Below are positions 9,162-20,640 of a stretch of 64,000 nucleotides of DNA, piece by piece; within the stretch, counting starts at the first letter, position 1; each line of letters starts with the position of its first letter. The stretch is taken from NCBI RefSeq assembly GCF_000238335.3, contig NZ_AHCB03000007.1, positions 62,001 to 126,000 on the forward strand, read 5' to 3'. A program made the translations under genes and the position numbers. Origin of the DNA: Pseudoalteromonas marina. GTDB lineage: Bacteria > Pseudomonadota > Gammaproteobacteria > Enterobacterales > Alteromonadaceae. The notes beneath the pieces were generated by a model. It worked only from the letters and a program-made list of their open reading frames with translations. It ran no database searches and was not told the DNA's origin.

Positions 9162-9470
9162 TGCTCGCCCCTGTTAAACTTAGTATTTCACTACAATAGT
9201 GAGTGTCGAATAGTTAAATAGCTATTTTGCACAGTTTATACCGACAAATAGGCTATTATTATAAGCCATCAAAATTAATTATCCTACCTAAGTGCAAGAT
9301 ATAATGTTGCATTAGTAGCCCTTAAGCATATAAAGTTCAATTACACAGTAAGAGTCGGTAAAAATCAGCTAAAATGAGTATTATCTCTACATAAGCTTAG
9401 CTACTAAGACTAGAAAATATTATTTTTGGCCTTATTTATTAGCTTAAATGACTCACAATCAGGAGCAACA
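9162..9470. other. Divergent promoter region lptF / pepA
   Basis: About 300 bp between two divergent genes. It must carry both promoters. An in-frame upstream ATG at 9426 would lengthen PepA by 15 residues, but it lacks a good ribosome-binding site. No other gene is seen. Confidence 0.5.
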
Positions 9471-10982
9471 ATGGAATTTAGCGTAAAAAGTGGTAGCCCA
9501 GAAAAACAACGCAGCGCATGTATTGTCGTTGGCGTGTACGAACCACGCAGGTTATCCCCCATTGGTGAACAACTCGATAAAATCAGTGATGGTTACATTT
9601 CAAATTTACTTCGCCGTGGCGACCTAGAGGGTAAACCTGGCCAAGTTTTATTATTGCACCATGTCCCTAACGTGTTAAGCGAGCGTATTTTGCTTGTAGG
9701 TTGCGGTAAAGAGCGCGAGCTTGATGACAAGCAATACAAACAAATTATCTCTAAAACAATAAATACCTTAAACGATACAGGCTCAATGGAAGCGGTATGC
9801 TTTTTAACAGAGCAACACGTAAAAGGCCGAGATACTTATTGGAAAGTACGCCAAGCCGTAGAAACAACGCAAGATTGCTTATACACGTTTAATCAACTTA
9901 AAAGTAAAAAAGTAGACCCGCGTCGTCCACTTCGTAAAATTGTATTTAACGTACCCACGCGCCGCGAACTCACTATTGGTGAAAGTGCGATTGAGCACGG
10001 TTTAGCTATCGCTGCAGGCAGCAAGTTGTGTAAAGACGTTGCCAACATGCCACCCAACATTTGTAACCCAGCGTATTTAGGCGAACAAGCGCAAGAGCTT
10101 GCTACTAATTTTGATAACATCACCGTTGATATTATTGGCGAAGAAAAAATGGCTGAGCTGGGTATGAACTCATACTTAGCGGTTGGCCGTGGTAGTGATA
10201 ACGAATCTGTTATGTCGGTTATTAACTACAAAGGTGCAAGCGACGAGCAAGCGCCAATTGTGTTAGTTGGTAAAGGTTTAACCTTTGACTCAGGCGGTAT
10301 TTCAATTAAACCTGGCGAAGCCATGGATGAAATGAAATACGATATGGGCGGTGCTGCAGGTGTTATAGGTGCAATGCGCGCTTTAGCACAAATGCAATTA
10401 CCTATAAACGTAATAGGTATTTTAGCTGGTTGTGAAAACATGCCAAGTTCAAATGCTTACCGACCAGGTGATATTTTAACAACGATGTCGGGGCAAACGG
10501 TTGAAGTACTTAATACCGATGCTGAAGGTCGTTTAGTATTATGTGATGCGTTAACCTACGTGGAGCGTTTTGACCCAGATACCGTTATAGATGTAGCCAC
10601 CCTTACAGGTGCATGTATTGTAGCATTAGGTGCTCATGCAACAGGTTTGCTTGCAAACCATAACCCCCTTGCCCACGACTTATTGAAAGCGTCTGAGCAA
10701 AGTGGCGACCGTGCATGGCAGCTACCACTGTGGGACGATTATCAAGACCAACTAGAAAGCCCATTTGCTGATTTTACTAACTTAGGTGGGCGCGCGGCAG
10801 GAACAATTACCGCAGCGTGTTTTTTATCTAAGTTCACCAAAAAATATAATTGGGCGCATTTAGATGTAGCGGGTACTGCATGGCGAAGTGGTGCAAATAA
10901 AGGCGCAACAGGACGCCCTGTTCCTATGCTAACTCAGTATTTATTGAACAGAGCGGGTGTAAGCGAAGCAGCACACGATTAA
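9471..10982 (+). CDS. pepA: Leucyl aminopeptidase PepA
   Basis: 503 residues from the ATG at 9471, chosen because AGGAGC (9461-9466) stands ahead of it and because 503 residues is the length of E. coli PepA. M17 family: [13 protein letters not shown] and the signature [10 protein letters not shown] carry the two-metal ligands and catalytic residues. It removes N-terminal amino acids from peptides in the cytoplasm. In enterobacteria it also binds DNA in Xer recombination and carAB control; whether that holds here is unknown. holC and valS follow on the same strand, the common pepA-holC-valS order. Confidence 0.96.
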   Translation: MEFSVKSGSPEKQRSACIVVGVYEPRRLSPIGEQLDKISDGYISNLLRRGDLEGKPGQVLLLHHVPNVLSERILLVGCGKERELDDKQYKQIISKTINTLNDTGSMEAVCFLTEQHVKGRDTYWKVRQAVETTQDCLYTFNQLKSKKVDPRRPLRKIVFNVPTRRELTIGESAIEHGLAIAAGSKLCKDVANMPPNICNPAYLGEQAQELATNFDNITVDIIGEEKMAELGMNSYLAVGRGSDNESVMSVINYKGASDEQAPIVLVGKGLTFDSGGISIKPGEAMDEMKYDMGGAAGVIGAMRALAQMQLPINVIGILAGCENMPSSNAYRPGDILTTMSGQTVEVLNTDAEGRLVLCDALTYVERFDPDTVIDVATLTGACIVALGAHATGLLANHNPLAHDLLKASEQSGDRAWQLPLWDDYQDQLESPFADFTNLGGRAAGTITAACFLSKFTKKYNWAHLDVAGTAWRSGANKGATGRPVPMLTQYLLNRAGVSEAAHD

Positions 10983-10999
10983 TTATCTGTTTAATTCAA

Positions 11000-11024
11000 A
11001 ATAAGGCGCCGTTAGGCGCCTTAT
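11000..11024 (+). terminator. Terminator after pepA
   Basis: AATAAGGCGCC / GGCGCCTTATT hairpin with a GTTA loop, then a T-rich tail, 18 bp after the pepA stop. Confidence 0.8.
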
Positions 11025-11131
11025 TTATTTGTGTATTAATTGAAGCAAACCCCGTTATATGGCAAAATCTGCCTCTTAATTTATGTGTATTAACCTAGTG
11101 CACATTCAATGTCATGGGAAAGCCCGATACA

Positions 11132-11578
11132 ATGAACATGAACGCTAAATTTTTCGTTCTAAAGCAACAAGATGAGTCAAAAGCCCAGGCTGATGATCAT
11201 TTTGCTTTGGCTGCACAAATAGCGGCCGATCAGTATCGTAATGGGCAACGTGTATTTATTTGTGTAGACGATAACGATACAGCCTGTGCCATTGATGAAA
11301 TTATTTGGGCATTCGACCCAGACAGTTTTGTACCACACAATTTACAAGGTGAAGGCCCTAAAGGCGGAGCCCCTGTTGAAATTGGTATTACGCCACCCGT
11401 TGGCAACCGAAAAGTTTTAATAAACTTGGCCACTCAGCTACCTGATTACATTCGCCGATTTAACCAAGTTTTTGATTTTGTCCCCGTAGAACCTGTTGCT
11501 AAACAAGCAGCCCGCGAGCGTTTTAAAAAGCTACGCCAACTCGGTGCCAATCTCACCACGCAAGATATTAATAGCTAG
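11132..11578 (+). CDS. holC: DNA polymerase III chi subunit HolC
   Basis: 148 residues from the ATG at 11132 (an upstream ATG at 11114 would add six). It matches the chi subunit throughout: AKFFVLKQQ, GQRVFICVDDNDTACAIDEIIWAFDPDSFVPHNLQGEGPKGGAPVEI and DYIRRFNQVFDFVPVE...ARERFKKLRQLG. Chi joins the clamp loader to single-stranded DNA-binding protein through SSB's C-terminal tail. Its place between pepA and valS is the usual one. The start choice rests on alignment with E. coli HolC and a GGGAAAG about 10 bases ahead. Confidence 0.93.
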   Translation: MNMNAKFFVLKQQDESKAQADDHFALAAQIAADQYRNGQRVFICVDDNDTACAIDEIIWAFDPDSFVPHNLQGEGPKGGAPVEIGITPPVGNRKVLINLATQLPDYIRRFNQVFDFVPVEPVAKQAARERFKKLRQLGANLTTQDINS

Positions 11579-11631
11579 CCACTCAGGCAAACTAACCAAC
11601 TAATTTAAGTACTTATTTAAGGTTCTGTGTA

Positions 11632-14487
11632 ATGGATAAAACCTACAATCCGCAAGATATTGAACAGTCTCTATATCAAGACTGGGAACAAAAAGGCTAC
11701 TTTAAGCCATCTGGCCAAGGCGTACCGTATTCTATTATGATCCCGCCGCCAAATGTCACGGGTAGCTTACACATGGGCCACGCTTTCCAAGATACAATAA
11801 TGGATACCCTTACGCGTTTTAAGCGTATGCAAGGTAACAACACATTATGGCAAGTAGGTACTGACCACGCAGGTATTGCAACGCAAATGTTGGTTGAGCG
11901 TAAACTACACGCTGAAGAAGGTAAAACTCGCCACGATTTAGGCCGTGAAGATTTTATTAATAAAATTTGGGAATGGAAAAACGAATCGGGCGGCACAATC
12001 ACTAAGCAATTACGCCGCCTTGGCGCATCGGTTGATTGGGACCGTGAACGTTTTACGATGGACGACGGTTTATCTGAAGCGGTTAAAGAGGTATTTGTTC
12101 GCCTTCATAAAGAAAACCTAATTTACCGTGGTAAACGCCTAGTAAACTGGGATCCAAAATTACACACTGCTATTTCTGATCTTGAAGTTGAAAACAAAGA
12201 CAAACAAGGCCACATGTGGAACTTACGTTACCCACTAGCCGATGGCGTTAAAACACAAGACGGTAAAGACTACATTGTAGTCGCAACTACGCGCCCAGAA
12301 ACTATGCTAGGCGACTCAGGTGTTGCAGTAAACCCAGATGACGAGCGCTACACAGATTTAATTGGTAAAGACATTTTATTACCTATCGTTAATCGCCGTA
12401 TCACCATTGTTGCTGATGAACACGCCGATAAAGATAAAGGCACAGGTTGTGTAAAAATAACCCCAGCTCACGACTTTAACGATAACGAAGTTGGCAAGCG
12501 TCACAAAATGCCAATGATCAATATTTTCGATAAAGACGCCGCTATTTTAACTCAAGGTGAAACTTACACCTTTGACGGCAAAGAGCTTGAGCTTGATGCG
12601 CCTATTCCAGCGCGTTTTCATGGGCTTGATCGTTTTGCTGCGCGTAAAGCGATTGTGGCTGAATTTGAAGAACTAGGCTTACTTGAAAAAATTGAAGACC
12701 ACGGCCTAACCGTTCCATACGGTGACCGCTCAGGTGTGGTTATTGAGCCACTACTTACAGACCAATGGTATGTACGTGTTGCGCCACTTGCAGAACCTGC
12801 TAAAGATGCAGTTAAAAACGGCGACATTCAATTTGTGCCTAAGCAATACGAAAATATGTACTTTTCGTGGATGAACGACGTACAAGATTGGTGTATATCA
12901 CGTCAGCTTTGGTGGGGTCACCGTATTCCAGCTTGGTACGACAGCGAAGGCAACGTATACGTTGGTCGCGACGAAGCGGAAGTTCGCCGCGATAACAACA
13001 TTGCAGATAGCGTAGCACTTAGCCAAGACGAAGACGTACTTGATACATGGTTCTCGTCAGCGCTTTGGACATTCTCAACGCAAGGCTGGCCAGAAAACAC
13101 CGATGATTTAAAAACCTTCCACCCGTCTGACGTGTTAGTAACGGGTTTTGACATTATCTTTTTCTGGGTTGCGCGCATGATCATGATGACGCTGCACTTT
13201 ATTAAAGATGAAAACGGTAAACCACAAGTGCCGTTTAAAACAGTGTATGTTACTGGCCTAATACGTGACGACAACGGCGATAAAATGTCTAAGTCAAAAG
13301 GTAACGTACTTGACCCGCTAGACATGATTGACGGCATTGAGCTTGAAGACTTAGTACAAAAGCGTACTGGCAACATGATGCAGCCTAAACTTGCCGCTAA
13401 AATTGAAAAAGACACGCGCAAAGTATTCGCAAATGGTATTGAAGCTCACGGTACTGATGCGCTTCGCTTTACCCTTGCAGCAATGGCATCTACCGGTCGT
13501 GATATTAACTGGGACATGAACCGCCTTGAAGGTTACCGCAACTTCTGTAATAAACTATGGAACGCGAGCCGTTACGTATTAATGAACACAGAAGAGCAAG
13601 ACTGTGGTTTTGCAAACGATGCACAAAAAGAGTACTCGCTAGCTGATCGTTGGATTTTAGGCCAATATGAAGCCACCGTTAAAACGTACACTGAGCACCT
13701 TGATAACTACCGCTTTGATTTAGCCGCTAATACACTTTACGAATTCACTTGGAACCAGTTCTGTGATTGGTACTTAGAGTTGACCAAGCCTGTATTATTT
13801 AAAGGCAGTGAAGCACAGCAGCGCGGTACACGTAATACACTCATTACAGTACTAGAAAGCCTACTACGTTTAATGCACCCAATGATGCCATACATCACAG
13901 AAACGATTTGGCAACGCGTTGCACCACTTGCAGGGCTCGAAACAGCGGGCACTAGCATTATGGTACAAGGCTTCCCTGTTTATAATGAAGCAAGCGTTGA
14001 TGCCAAAGCGATGGAAGACTTAGAGTGGGTTAAGCAATTCATTTTAGCGATTCGTAACATTCGTGGTGAAATGGATATTAGCCCAAGCAAGCCACTGAGC
14101 GTATTACTTGCCAATGCATCAAGCGAAGATGTGCGCCGTATTGAAGAAAACAAATCATTCTTGGCATCATTGGCTAAGCTTGAAGAGTTTACAATGCTTG
14201 AAAACAAAGACGACGCACCAGCGTGTGCAACCTCTTATGTTGGCAACCTTGAAATTATGATCCCAATGGCGGGCTTAATTGATGTTGAAGCAGAGCTTGC
14301 ACGTATCAACAAGCAACTCGAAAAAGCAGAAAAAGGCCTAGCGCAAGTGCAAAACAAACTCGCTAACGAAAAGTTTGTAAACAATGCACCAGAAGCCGTT
14401 CTTGCAAAAGAAAACGCTAAGTTAGCTGAATTCACCGATGCTAAAACTAAGCTGCTTGAGCAAAAAACGAAGATTGAAAGCTTATAA
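11632..14487 (+). CDS. valS: Valyl-tRNA synthetase
   Basis: 951 residues, class I synthetase charging tRNA-Val. Visible are the HIGH motif as HMGH in [15 protein letters not shown] (about 43-57), the editing domain CP1 (about 190-370, [10 protein letters not shown]), KMSKSKGN (about 555), the anticodon-binding domain, and a C-terminal coiled coil (about 885-951, [21 protein letters not shown]) specific to ValS. The length equals that of the E. coli enzyme. It follows holC closely and ends at a strong terminator. Confidence 0.98.
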   Translation: MDKTYNPQDIEQSLYQDWEQKGYFKPSGQGVPYSIMIPPPNVTGSLHMGHAFQDTIMDTLTRFKRMQGNNTLWQVGTDHAGIATQMLVERKLHAEEGKTRHDLGREDFINKIWEWKNESGGTITKQLRRLGASVDWDRERFTMDDGLSEAVKEVFVRLHKENLIYRGKRLVNWDPKLHTAISDLEVENKDKQGHMWNLRYPLADGVKTQDGKDYIVVATTRPETMLGDSGVAVNPDDERYTDLIGKDILLPIVNRRITIVADEHADKDKGTGCVKITPAHDFNDNEVGKRHKMPMINIFDKDAAILTQGETYTFDGKELELDAPIPARFHGLDRFAARKAIVAEFEELGLLEKIEDHGLTVPYGDRSGVVIEPLLTDQWYVRVAPLAEPAKDAVKNGDIQFVPKQYENMYFSWMNDVQDWCISRQLWWGHRIPAWYDSEGNVYVGRDEAEVRRDNNIADSVALSQDEDVLDTWFSSALWTFSTQGWPENTDDLKTFHPSDVLVTGFDIIFFWVARMIMMTLHFIKDENGKPQVPFKTVYVTGLIRDDNGDKMSKSKGNVLDPLDMIDGIELEDLVQKRTGNMMQPKLAAKIEKDTRKVFANGIEAHGTDALRFTLAAMASTGRDINWDMNRLEGYRNFCNKLWNASRYVLMNTEEQDCGFANDAQKEYSLADRWILGQYEATVKTYTEHLDNYRFDLAANTLYEFTWNQFCDWYLELTKPVLFKGSEAQQRGTRNTLITVLESLLRLMHPMMPYITETIWQRVAPLAGLETAGTSIMVQGFPVYNEASVDAKAMEDLEWVKQFILAIRNIRGEMDISPSKPLSVLLANASSEDVRRIEENKSFLASLAKLEEFTMLENKDDAPACATSYVGNLEIMIPMAGLIDVEAELARINKQLEKAEKGLAQVQNKLANEKFVNNAPEAVLAKENAKLAEFTDAKTKLLEQKTKIESL

Positions 14488-14526
14488 TTTTAGTCACCTG
14501 CTAAAGCAATTTAGCAGGCATTAAAA

Positions 14527-14563
14527 AGCCGCTCACTTTAATAAAAGTGAGCGGCTTTTTTTG
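14527..14563. terminator. Terminator between valS and the FadL gene
   Basis: AAGCCGCTCACTTT / AAAGTGAGCGGCTT with a TTTTTTT tail on the plus strand. It sits between converging genes and may serve both. Confidence 0.88.
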
Positions 14564-14595
14564 TGCCTAATGATTAAGCTAAAGGCACTTCTACA

Positions 14596-15873
14596 TTAAA
14601 ACGTGTAGTTGTACTGCGCGCCAATAAGCGTAGCATGACCTTTAGATTCAAAAGACCACTGCGAGCCTAAGTTATCTTTTTCAGTGTAGTTTTGTGTTTT
14701 ACCACGAATAATACTCACGCCTAAATCAACGTTTGAGTTTTTATCGATGATGTAGTTACCACCAAAAGAGAACCAAAAGCGGTCTGTGTCTGGAATCGAG
14801 ATTGATAAATGCTGTTGTGATACAGGCGACTCGTCAAACGCAATACCTGCACGTAACAATAGGTTTTCGTTGTACTGGTAGTCAGTACCTACTGAGTAAC
14901 GAAGTGCATCAGAGAAATCTTCTGTTTTTTCAAATGCGCTAAACTTATCACCCGTTGGTGCTGTTACTTGTGCTTCCAATGAATCAAAGCTGCTCCAGCC
15001 AGTCCACAATACGCTGTAGTGCAAGCCTAATTTTTCGTCTAACTGATGTGAACCAGAAAACTCAGCAATAGCAGGTAGCGTTATTTCAACCGAACCAGGA
15101 AGTTCAAGCTGTCCGTCTAATCCACCAGGAATAAATGCAGAAGGAAGCTCGTTTGAGTATTCACCTTCAAACGTGATGTCAGTTTCTGTACGGTAGTTAA
15201 AACCAAAACGGCTGTTTTCGTCTAATTGGTACATTAAACCAACATTTAAGCCGTAACCAATATCATCACCTTCAAGGTTTACTGCATCTGTTGAAGCAGG
15301 GATTGGTAGAGCTGAAGCACCAAACTTACGAATAATTTTAGCTTCTGCATAAATTGCATTTAAGCCAATACCAAAGCTGAACTGCTCGCTTACTTTATAG
15401 GCAACGCTTGCGTTCATATTTACGGTTACAATTTCTGTTTCGCCCGCAATTTGACCTGCCGCGTAGTCGTCATCAAATTTTGTTGCTAAACCAAAGTTAG
15501 CAAATGCGCCAAAACCAACTGATACTCTGTCGTTTACTGGCATAGTGAAATAAGTTGCTGGAATAACAGCGCTAGGCGCAATGCTGTCGTCATCTAATGT
15601 ATTCGGGTCGATGCCATTGTTTGTACCAGTGCCCTCAAGGCTAACATCTGGAACAACGGCTATAGCAGCAACACTTAGTTGCTTATCTTTAAATAAAGTC
15701 ATTAAAGCAGGGTTACGTGCAACAACAGACGCGTCGTCTGCGATAGATGCTTCACCAGCATAAGCACGGCCTAAACCTGATGCGTTTTGCTCAGCTAATT
15801 GAAACGCAGCTGCAAAAGAGTCAGCTGAAACAAATGCAAGCGAGGCTGCGATAAGCGTTTTAGAAAATTTCAT
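14596..15873 (-). CDS. FadL-type outer membrane long-chain fatty acid transporter
   Basis: 425 residues from the ATG at 15871-15873 (AAGGA ribosome-binding site; an ATG 24 bp upstream is less likely). A signal peptide (MKFSKTLIAASLAFVSADSFA) is followed by AFQLAEQNASGLGRAYAGEASIADDAS, the N-terminal hatch typical of the FadL/OmpP1/TodX family, and then beta strands up to a terminal Phe (GAQYNYTF). FadL proteins pass fatty acids or other hydrophobic compounds through the outer membrane. The neighbours give no hint of a particular substrate. Confidence 0.92.
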   Translation of the reverse strand: MKFSKTLIAASLAFVSADSFAAAFQLAEQNASGLGRAYAGEASIADDASVVARNPALMTLFKDKQLSVAAIAVVPDVSLEGTGTNNGIDPNTLDDDSIAPSAVIPATYFTMPVNDRVSVGFGAFANFGLATKFDDDYAAGQIAGETEIVTVNMNASVAYKVSEQFSFGIGLNAIYAEAKIIRKFGASALPIPASTDAVNLEGDDIGYGLNVGLMYQLDENSRFGFNYRTETDITFEGEYSNELPSAFIPGGLDGQLELPGSVEITLPAIAEFSGSHQLDEKLGLHYSVLWTGWSSFDSLEAQVTAPTGDKFSAFEKTEDFSDALRYSVGTDYQYNENLLLRAGIAFDESPVSQQHLSISIPDTDRFWFSFGGNYIIDKNSNVDLGVSIIRGKTQNYTEKDNLGSQWSFESKGHATLIGAQYNYTF

Positions 15874-16157
15874 TGTTGTGTCCTTAACCAAACTCACTGT
15901 TTGGGTAGCTATGTGTGTTGTTACTTATATTCAAAACCCGGCTACACTACATTAATTTTTAGAAAAAAACTTCATGATCACACCAAAAACACCTAAAAAA
16001 CACGTTTTTTAACTACATTTTAACAACTATTTAAAACTCATCGGATAAGAAATATGTTATTAGAGCAATTACTCTAAATGTAATTAATTATCATTTAGAT
16101 TGACATGGATTACACCGCATTTTAAACTCTTTTTAAAATAACCAAAGGGTTAAAACT

Positions 16158-16481
16158 GTGCTGATTGTTCTAATTATGGTGGGTCTTATTTTTTGTGGAG
16201 CCAGTGTATTTTTCTTTTATAAGGCAAATTACTGCGCGTGCACACAGGCCGGACAATGCGACAACCCTGTTAATCGTTACTGGCTAGGCGCTATGTTAAA
16301 TGCTGTTGTATCGCTCATATTTTGCTGCACAGCTTTACATGTAGAGCTTGGCACTTTGTTGTGGTTGTTACTAATGGGAAGTTGCTTTTTAGGCGCGTTT
16401 ATATCAGCTCAGGCAAACCAAAAGCGCCGATGTATTAAGGCTAAACGAGCAGATGATCTTTTAACAAACGAGATAAGTTAA
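16158..16481 (+). CDS. Small three-helix membrane protein of unknown function
   Basis: 107 residues starting at GTG, with AAAGGG eight bases ahead. Three hydrophobic segments (about 1-22, 43-63, 66-86) and a basic tail ([10 protein letters not shown]). The protein is cysteine-rich (about eight Cys, with CACTQAGQC and CC). I do not recognise the family. Its end overlaps the end of the converging HD-GYP gene by 41 bases, which is unusual but does not break either frame. Confidence 0.6.
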   Translation: MLIVLIMVGLIFCGASVFFFYKANYCACTQAGQCDNPVNRYWLGAMLNAVVSLIFCCTALHVELGTLLWLLLMGSCFLGAFISAQANQKRRCIKAKRADDLLTNEIS

Positions 16482-17709
16482 TTTGATAATCCATGGGCTT
16501 TACACTAGCTAAAATTTTAAGCTCTTGGTTGTCGGTACTCAAATCTATATCTTTAGGCGTTACGTGATGATTATGCTTTGCATTATAAAATAATTTAACT
16601 TTTGGCTTAATAGGGTTTTGGGTATTTCCCTCTAACACGATTGCTAAACGCTCGTTAGTTAATTTAACAATACTTCCCACAGGGTGGACACCTAAACACT
16701 TTATAAAGCGCTGCACTAACTCAGCATCAAATAACTTGTTGCTAGCCAATAAGTAACGTAGTGCATTAATAGGCTCATCGCCTTCTTTGTATAGCTTATC
16801 AGCGGTCATCGCATCATATACATCAACAATAGCCATAATACGGGCAGCACGACTGAGCTTTTGCTCACTTACACCTCTGGGATAACCTGAGCCATCTAAT
16901 CGCTCATGATGATTTACAATCATGTCCAACATGAGTGGCGTTACCCCCTCTTCCTCTTTTGCTAATATCAGCCCTTGAGATACATGCTTTTTTACCGCAC
17001 TCATTTCAATATCGGTCAGCTTAGAGGGTTTTGATAGTATACCTTGTGGTATTTTAGCTTGGCCTAAATCATGGAGTAATGCGCCCATTGCCAATTGTTG
17101 AACAACCCCTTGCTTGTACCCTAAGTACTTAGCAAACACGGCGGTAAAAATGGCACAATTGATCATATGTCGCCAGTTATAATTGTGCTTGTCTTTTACG
17201 CGAGTAAGTATGGTCATAGCGTTGGTATTTCGAAAAACGGAGCTAACTATCTCACCGGCTATTTCATCAAGTACTTTTACATTAACGGCCATGCCTGCGG
17301 TTATATCTCCATATAGCGATTTTAATTTTTTACTATGGCGCTCGTAACCTTCACTGGCTGCAGCAAACTCTTGCTCAAGCGTTATACTTGCAGGTGTATT
17401 TACGAGTTTTGATTTATCCTTGGCAGGCTTTGCCTTTGTTTGGTCACTTAGTTTTGTAGACGCTAAATTTTTATTTTTTTCAGGGGACTTGGAAGTTGGC
17501 TTGTACTTAGCGGGGATGGCTACATCGCCTTTAGTAAAATCAATTAATAGCTCAAGCACGCCTTCTGTCGCTAAACGTTTTATAATCGATTTTTCACGAA
17601 CCAAACCACTGGTTTTAATTTTTATTCCATTAACACCTTCATGTTGCTTAGTTACGCTATCGACATACATGCCGGGAACAAGTTCAGTGATAGGTAGAGT
17701 AATAAGCAT
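16441..17709 (-). CDS. HD-GYP domain phosphodiesterase with N-terminal DUF3391
   Basis: 422 residues. The N-terminal part (about 1-130; [13 protein letters not shown]) looks like DUF3391, often joined to HD-GYP. The HD-GYP domain (about 165-330) keeps [31 protein letters not shown] and [16 protein letters not shown]. Such proteins hydrolyse cyclic di-GMP to GMP or pGpG with a metal centre. No transmembrane segment is seen, so it is cytoplasmic. It is monocistronic and near another c-di-GMP gene at 17.9-20.1 kb. Confidence 0.93.
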   Translation of the reverse strand: MLITLPITELVPGMYVDSVTKQHEGVNGIKIKTSGLVREKSIIKRLATEGVLELLIDFTKGDVAIPAKYKPTSKSPEKNKNLASTKLSDQTKAKPAKDKSKLVNTPASITLEQEFAAASEGYERHSKKLKSLYGDITAGMAVNVKVLDEIAGEIVSSVFRNTNAMTILTRVKDKHNYNWRHMINCAIFTAVFAKYLGYKQGVVQQLAMGALLHDLGQAKIPQGILSKPSKLTDIEMSAVKKHVSQGLILAKEEEGVTPLMLDMIVNHHERLDGSGYPRGVSEQKLSRAARIMAIVDVYDAMTADKLYKEGDEPINALRYLLASNKLFDAELVQRFIKCLGVHPVGSIVKLTNERLAIVLEGNTQNPIKPKVKLFYNAKHNHHVTPKDIDLSTDNQELKILASVKPMDYQINLSRLLKDHLLV

Positions 17710-17896
17710 AAAGGTATTTAAAATAGGTAATTAAACACCATTGATAGCATTTTACACCTGTACAAGTCTAACATTTGTTTCATTTACGTTAATAAATGAC
17801 TATAAAGGATTGCTTATCACTCACTTAAAAAAGTACATTTAAATAAATTTACCACGCTATTAATTAGGTGGCTTTAATCTAGTTGCTCGAAGCTAA

Positions 17897-20116
17897 TTAT
17901 TTTAATAGTTCCTCTATTGGCTGTGGTTTATGTACAGCATAACCCTGTGCGTAATCTACGCCCATTTCTAATAGAGTTTGCTTAATTCGTGAAGTTTCGA
18001 CAAACTCAGCAATAGTTTTCATACCCATAACGTGGCCAATCTCATTTATTGATTTCACCATTGCATGATCAATCGGATCAACCTCAATATCTTTTACAAA
18101 AATCCCATCTATTTTAAGATAGTCCACCTTGAGGTTCTTCAAATATCCAAATGATGATAAGCCACTTCCAAAGTCATCTAGTGCAAAACGGCACCCTAGC
18201 ACCTTTAGTTGGGAAATAAACTTACTGGCAAGTTCTAGGTTTGAAATGGCGGCTGTTTCGGTTATTTCAAAACAGATCTTTTCACTATGCTCACCCAAAA
18301 GGGTAAGTTGCTCTGTAATAAATATTAAAAAGTCCTCATTAGTAAGTGACTGTCCTGAAAGGTTAATAGACAAGAAGTTAACCCCTTTGAGAAAGTTAGG
18401 GTTATTTCGAATCATCTTAAATGCGTTTTCAATCATCCAACTATCTACTTTTACAATCAGTTGATAGCGCTCTGCAGGAGGTAAGAAAGCACCCGGAGGA
18501 ATTATACCTCCCTGATCATCGACCATGCGCAATAGCAATTCATAATGTTTATTTTTATCGCAAGCGAGTGGCTCAATTAATTGTGCGTATATTTTAAAGC
18601 GGTTTTCATCTATTGCATCTTGAACTCTATTTACCCACTGCATTTCGCCTTGGCGCACTGCGAGCTCTTCGTCATCATCATAATGAACATGGATTCTATT
18701 TCGTCCCTTCTCCTTTGCTATATAACAAGCAACATCAGCTAACTTTAGCACCTCTGTAAAATCCACATATTTATCGGTAATTTGGATCAACCCCATGCTT
18801 ACACCTATACGAAAGCTGCGACCTTCCCAAACAAATCTATAATCCTCAATTTCTTTTTGAATTAGGCTAGTTACACGATGGGCGTTATCAAATGAGCAGT
18901 TTTCCATCAATACAGCAAACTCATCCCCACCGAGGCGTGCTACCACATCTGTTTTTCTTACTACTTTTTGCAATAAAGAACCGAGCTGACGAAGTAATTC
19001 ATCGCCAGCTAAATGACCACAGGTGTCATTCACTACTTTAAATTGATCAAGGTCCATATAACATAAAGCATGATCAACTCGTTTTTCAGCAGCAACTGAC
19101 AATAAAAGCTCAACACGACGCTTAAACTCTCTTCTATTTGCTAAACCAGTGAGTGAATCATGAGATGATTGGTAGCTGAGTTTTTCTTCTGATTTTTTTC
19201 TTGCTGTAATATCTACATGAGTGCCCACTAAACGAGTAATTTCACCTTCCTCACTTTCAACAACAAAAGCACGAGACAAAATATTTACATAGCTACCATT
19301 TTTATGGCGCATTCTAAACTCAGCTTCATAGTGCTTAGTTTTAGATTCCATAAACGAATGGATTTTAGCAACTGCTGGAGCTAGATCGTCAGGGTGAACA
19401 AGCCTTTCCCATGTAGCAAAACTATTTGTAAGCTCGTCTTCTTTATACCCCAACATCGATTTCCATCGCGGTGAGTAATACATTTTTTCGTTAGCAATAT
19501 CCCAATCCCAAAGTCCATCATTAGCGCCCTTCATGGCTAAACTTAACCGTTCTGTGTTTGCTGAGGCTTTTTGTTTTTCGAGTATGAGCATGTTTTTTTG
19601 CTGTTCTAAAGAAAGGGTTAATTCAGTAATGATATTAGATAGCTCACGTATTTGGCCATTTTCATACTCAAGTTCAGTAATATCATAAAAAATATTTAAT
19701 ATGATACCGGTATCCCCATTTTTTAAAGGAACGGCACTGCCAAGTACAGTACGTTTACACCCATCTTTACACTGTATAGTTAGCTGCATTGGCTCAAAAC
19801 GAGTGTTCATTTTTTTGAATCGATTAATTTTTTTGTGCCACAAGTTCATCACACAGTCGCGATAATGGCTATTAGGAAGTACTTTGCCCCACCATTCATC
19901 TAATGTGGGTATATCGCTTACTCCATAACCGAACATATTAACAAACGTATCATTAGCATGGACAATAGTGTTGTGAGCGTCATTCAATACAAATGGGACA
20001 GGGGAAGAGTTAAATATATGTATAAATAAATCATTACAACAGGCGTTTTTTTCTAGCTCAGATATTTTGGCATCTGCCTTTGCCAGATCAAATTTAAGCT
20101 GCTCAATACTATCCAT
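17897..20116 (-). CDS. PAS-PAS-GGDEF-EAL c-di-GMP signalling protein
   Basis: 739 residues: short N-terminal coiled coil, PAS (about 25-150), a helical linker, a second PAS with PAC (about 195-315), GGDEF (about 325-480) and EAL (about 490-735). The cyclase signature RLGGDEF is intact, with an RKTD inhibitory site ahead. The EAL domain has ELL in the signature place but keeps SINLS, EITET, DDFGSG, LKID and AEFVE, so activity is likely. There is no membrane segment. It is the last chromosomal gene before the tRNA-Arg fragment that marks the left end of the island. Confidence 0.93.
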   Translation of the reverse strand: MDSIEQLKFDLAKADAKISELEKNACCNDLFIHIFNSSPVPFVLNDAHNTIVHANDTFVNMFGYGVSDIPTLDEWWGKVLPNSHYRDCVMNLWHKKINRFKKMNTRFEPMQLTIQCKDGCKRTVLGSAVPLKNGDTGIILNIFYDITELEYENGQIRELSNIITELTLSLEQQKNMLILEKQKASANTERLSLAMKGANDGLWDWDIANEKMYYSPRWKSMLGYKEDELTNSFATWERLVHPDDLAPAVAKIHSFMESKTKHYEAEFRMRHKNGSYVNILSRAFVVESEEGEITRLVGTHVDITARKKSEEKLSYQSSHDSLTGLANRREFKRRVELLLSVAAEKRVDHALCYMDLDQFKVVNDTCGHLAGDELLRQLGSLLQKVVRKTDVVARLGGDEFAVLMENCSFDNAHRVTSLIQKEIEDYRFVWEGRSFRIGVSMGLIQITDKYVDFTEVLKLADVACYIAKEKGRNRIHVHYDDDEELAVRQGEMQWVNRVQDAIDENRFKIYAQLIEPLACDKNKHYELLLRMVDDQGGIIPPGAFLPPAERYQLIVKVDSWMIENAFKMIRNNPNFLKGVNFLSINLSGQSLTNEDFLIFITEQLTLLGEHSEKICFEITETAAISNLELASKFISQLKVLGCRFALDDFGSGLSSFGYLKNLKVDYLKIDGIFVKDIEVDPIDHAMVKSINEIGHVMGMKTIAEFVETSRIKQTLLEMGVDYAQGYAVHKPQPIEELLK

Positions 20117-20640
20117 TCACTGTGTTTCCCAAAAGTACGAATGTATTAATACACCTTTGTTCTGTTGATGTATTTGAATAACACAAACACAACGCACCAA
20201 TGGCGTAATTAGATATCTATCATAATCAAAACAATAGGCAGTAAAATCTATTTAAGCAAGATGGTTAATACTTAGAAAAGGAGTGAAACGCAGGTAAGGT
20301 GTTGGGCATAGTTAAATCAAATGGCGCTCTCGGTAGGGATCGAACCTGCAACTTAGCCTTAGTAAAAACCTATACCCTGACAATCGATTATAGGAATAAA
20401 ATATGCCTAACCTTTAAATTATTAATTACAGGTATACCCTAAATATTTAATACTTATGAGTCCCTTTTATTTGCATCACCACTTTGAGAAAAAACTATAG
20501 TCAACTAATATTTAAAAGGGAAAAAGATTTTCCAGTTGTCGTAAGCTATTTTAACTTTTACAAAATAAGATACATTTTTTAAAAAGCTAAACAACACACT
20601 TTAAGCAAACACCTTAACCTGCTCTCTTATTATACCCAAT
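20117..20640. other. Intergenic region with the left island boundary
   Basis: AT-rich, with no open frame of note. It holds the promoter of the GGDEF-EAL gene on the minus strand and, at 20318-20359, the tRNA-Arg fragment. The stretch 20360-20640 inside the boundary shows no gene I can identify. Confidence 0.5.
20318..20359 (-). repeat. Left attachment-site-like repeat: 3' part of tRNA-Arg
   Basis: 42 bases matching 45319-45360, the 3' half of the intact tRNA-Arg(CCG) gene, with one mismatch (T at 20334 against C at 45335). It runs from just outside CCA through the T-arm to the anticodon stem, then the similarity stops abruptly. A tRNA 3' half ending at the anticodon loop is the typical attL/attR footprint of tyrosine-integrase elements. 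Confidence 0.88.

Noticed and set aside
12918..13421. 167-residue frame opposite valS
   Set aside because: Shadow of the strongly coding valS gene in the other strand; low-complexity Ser-rich translation and no ribosome-binding site.
20318..20397. A second tRNA-Arg gene
   Set aside because: Only the 3' half is present; after the anticodon stem the sequence is unrelated, so no tRNA can form.
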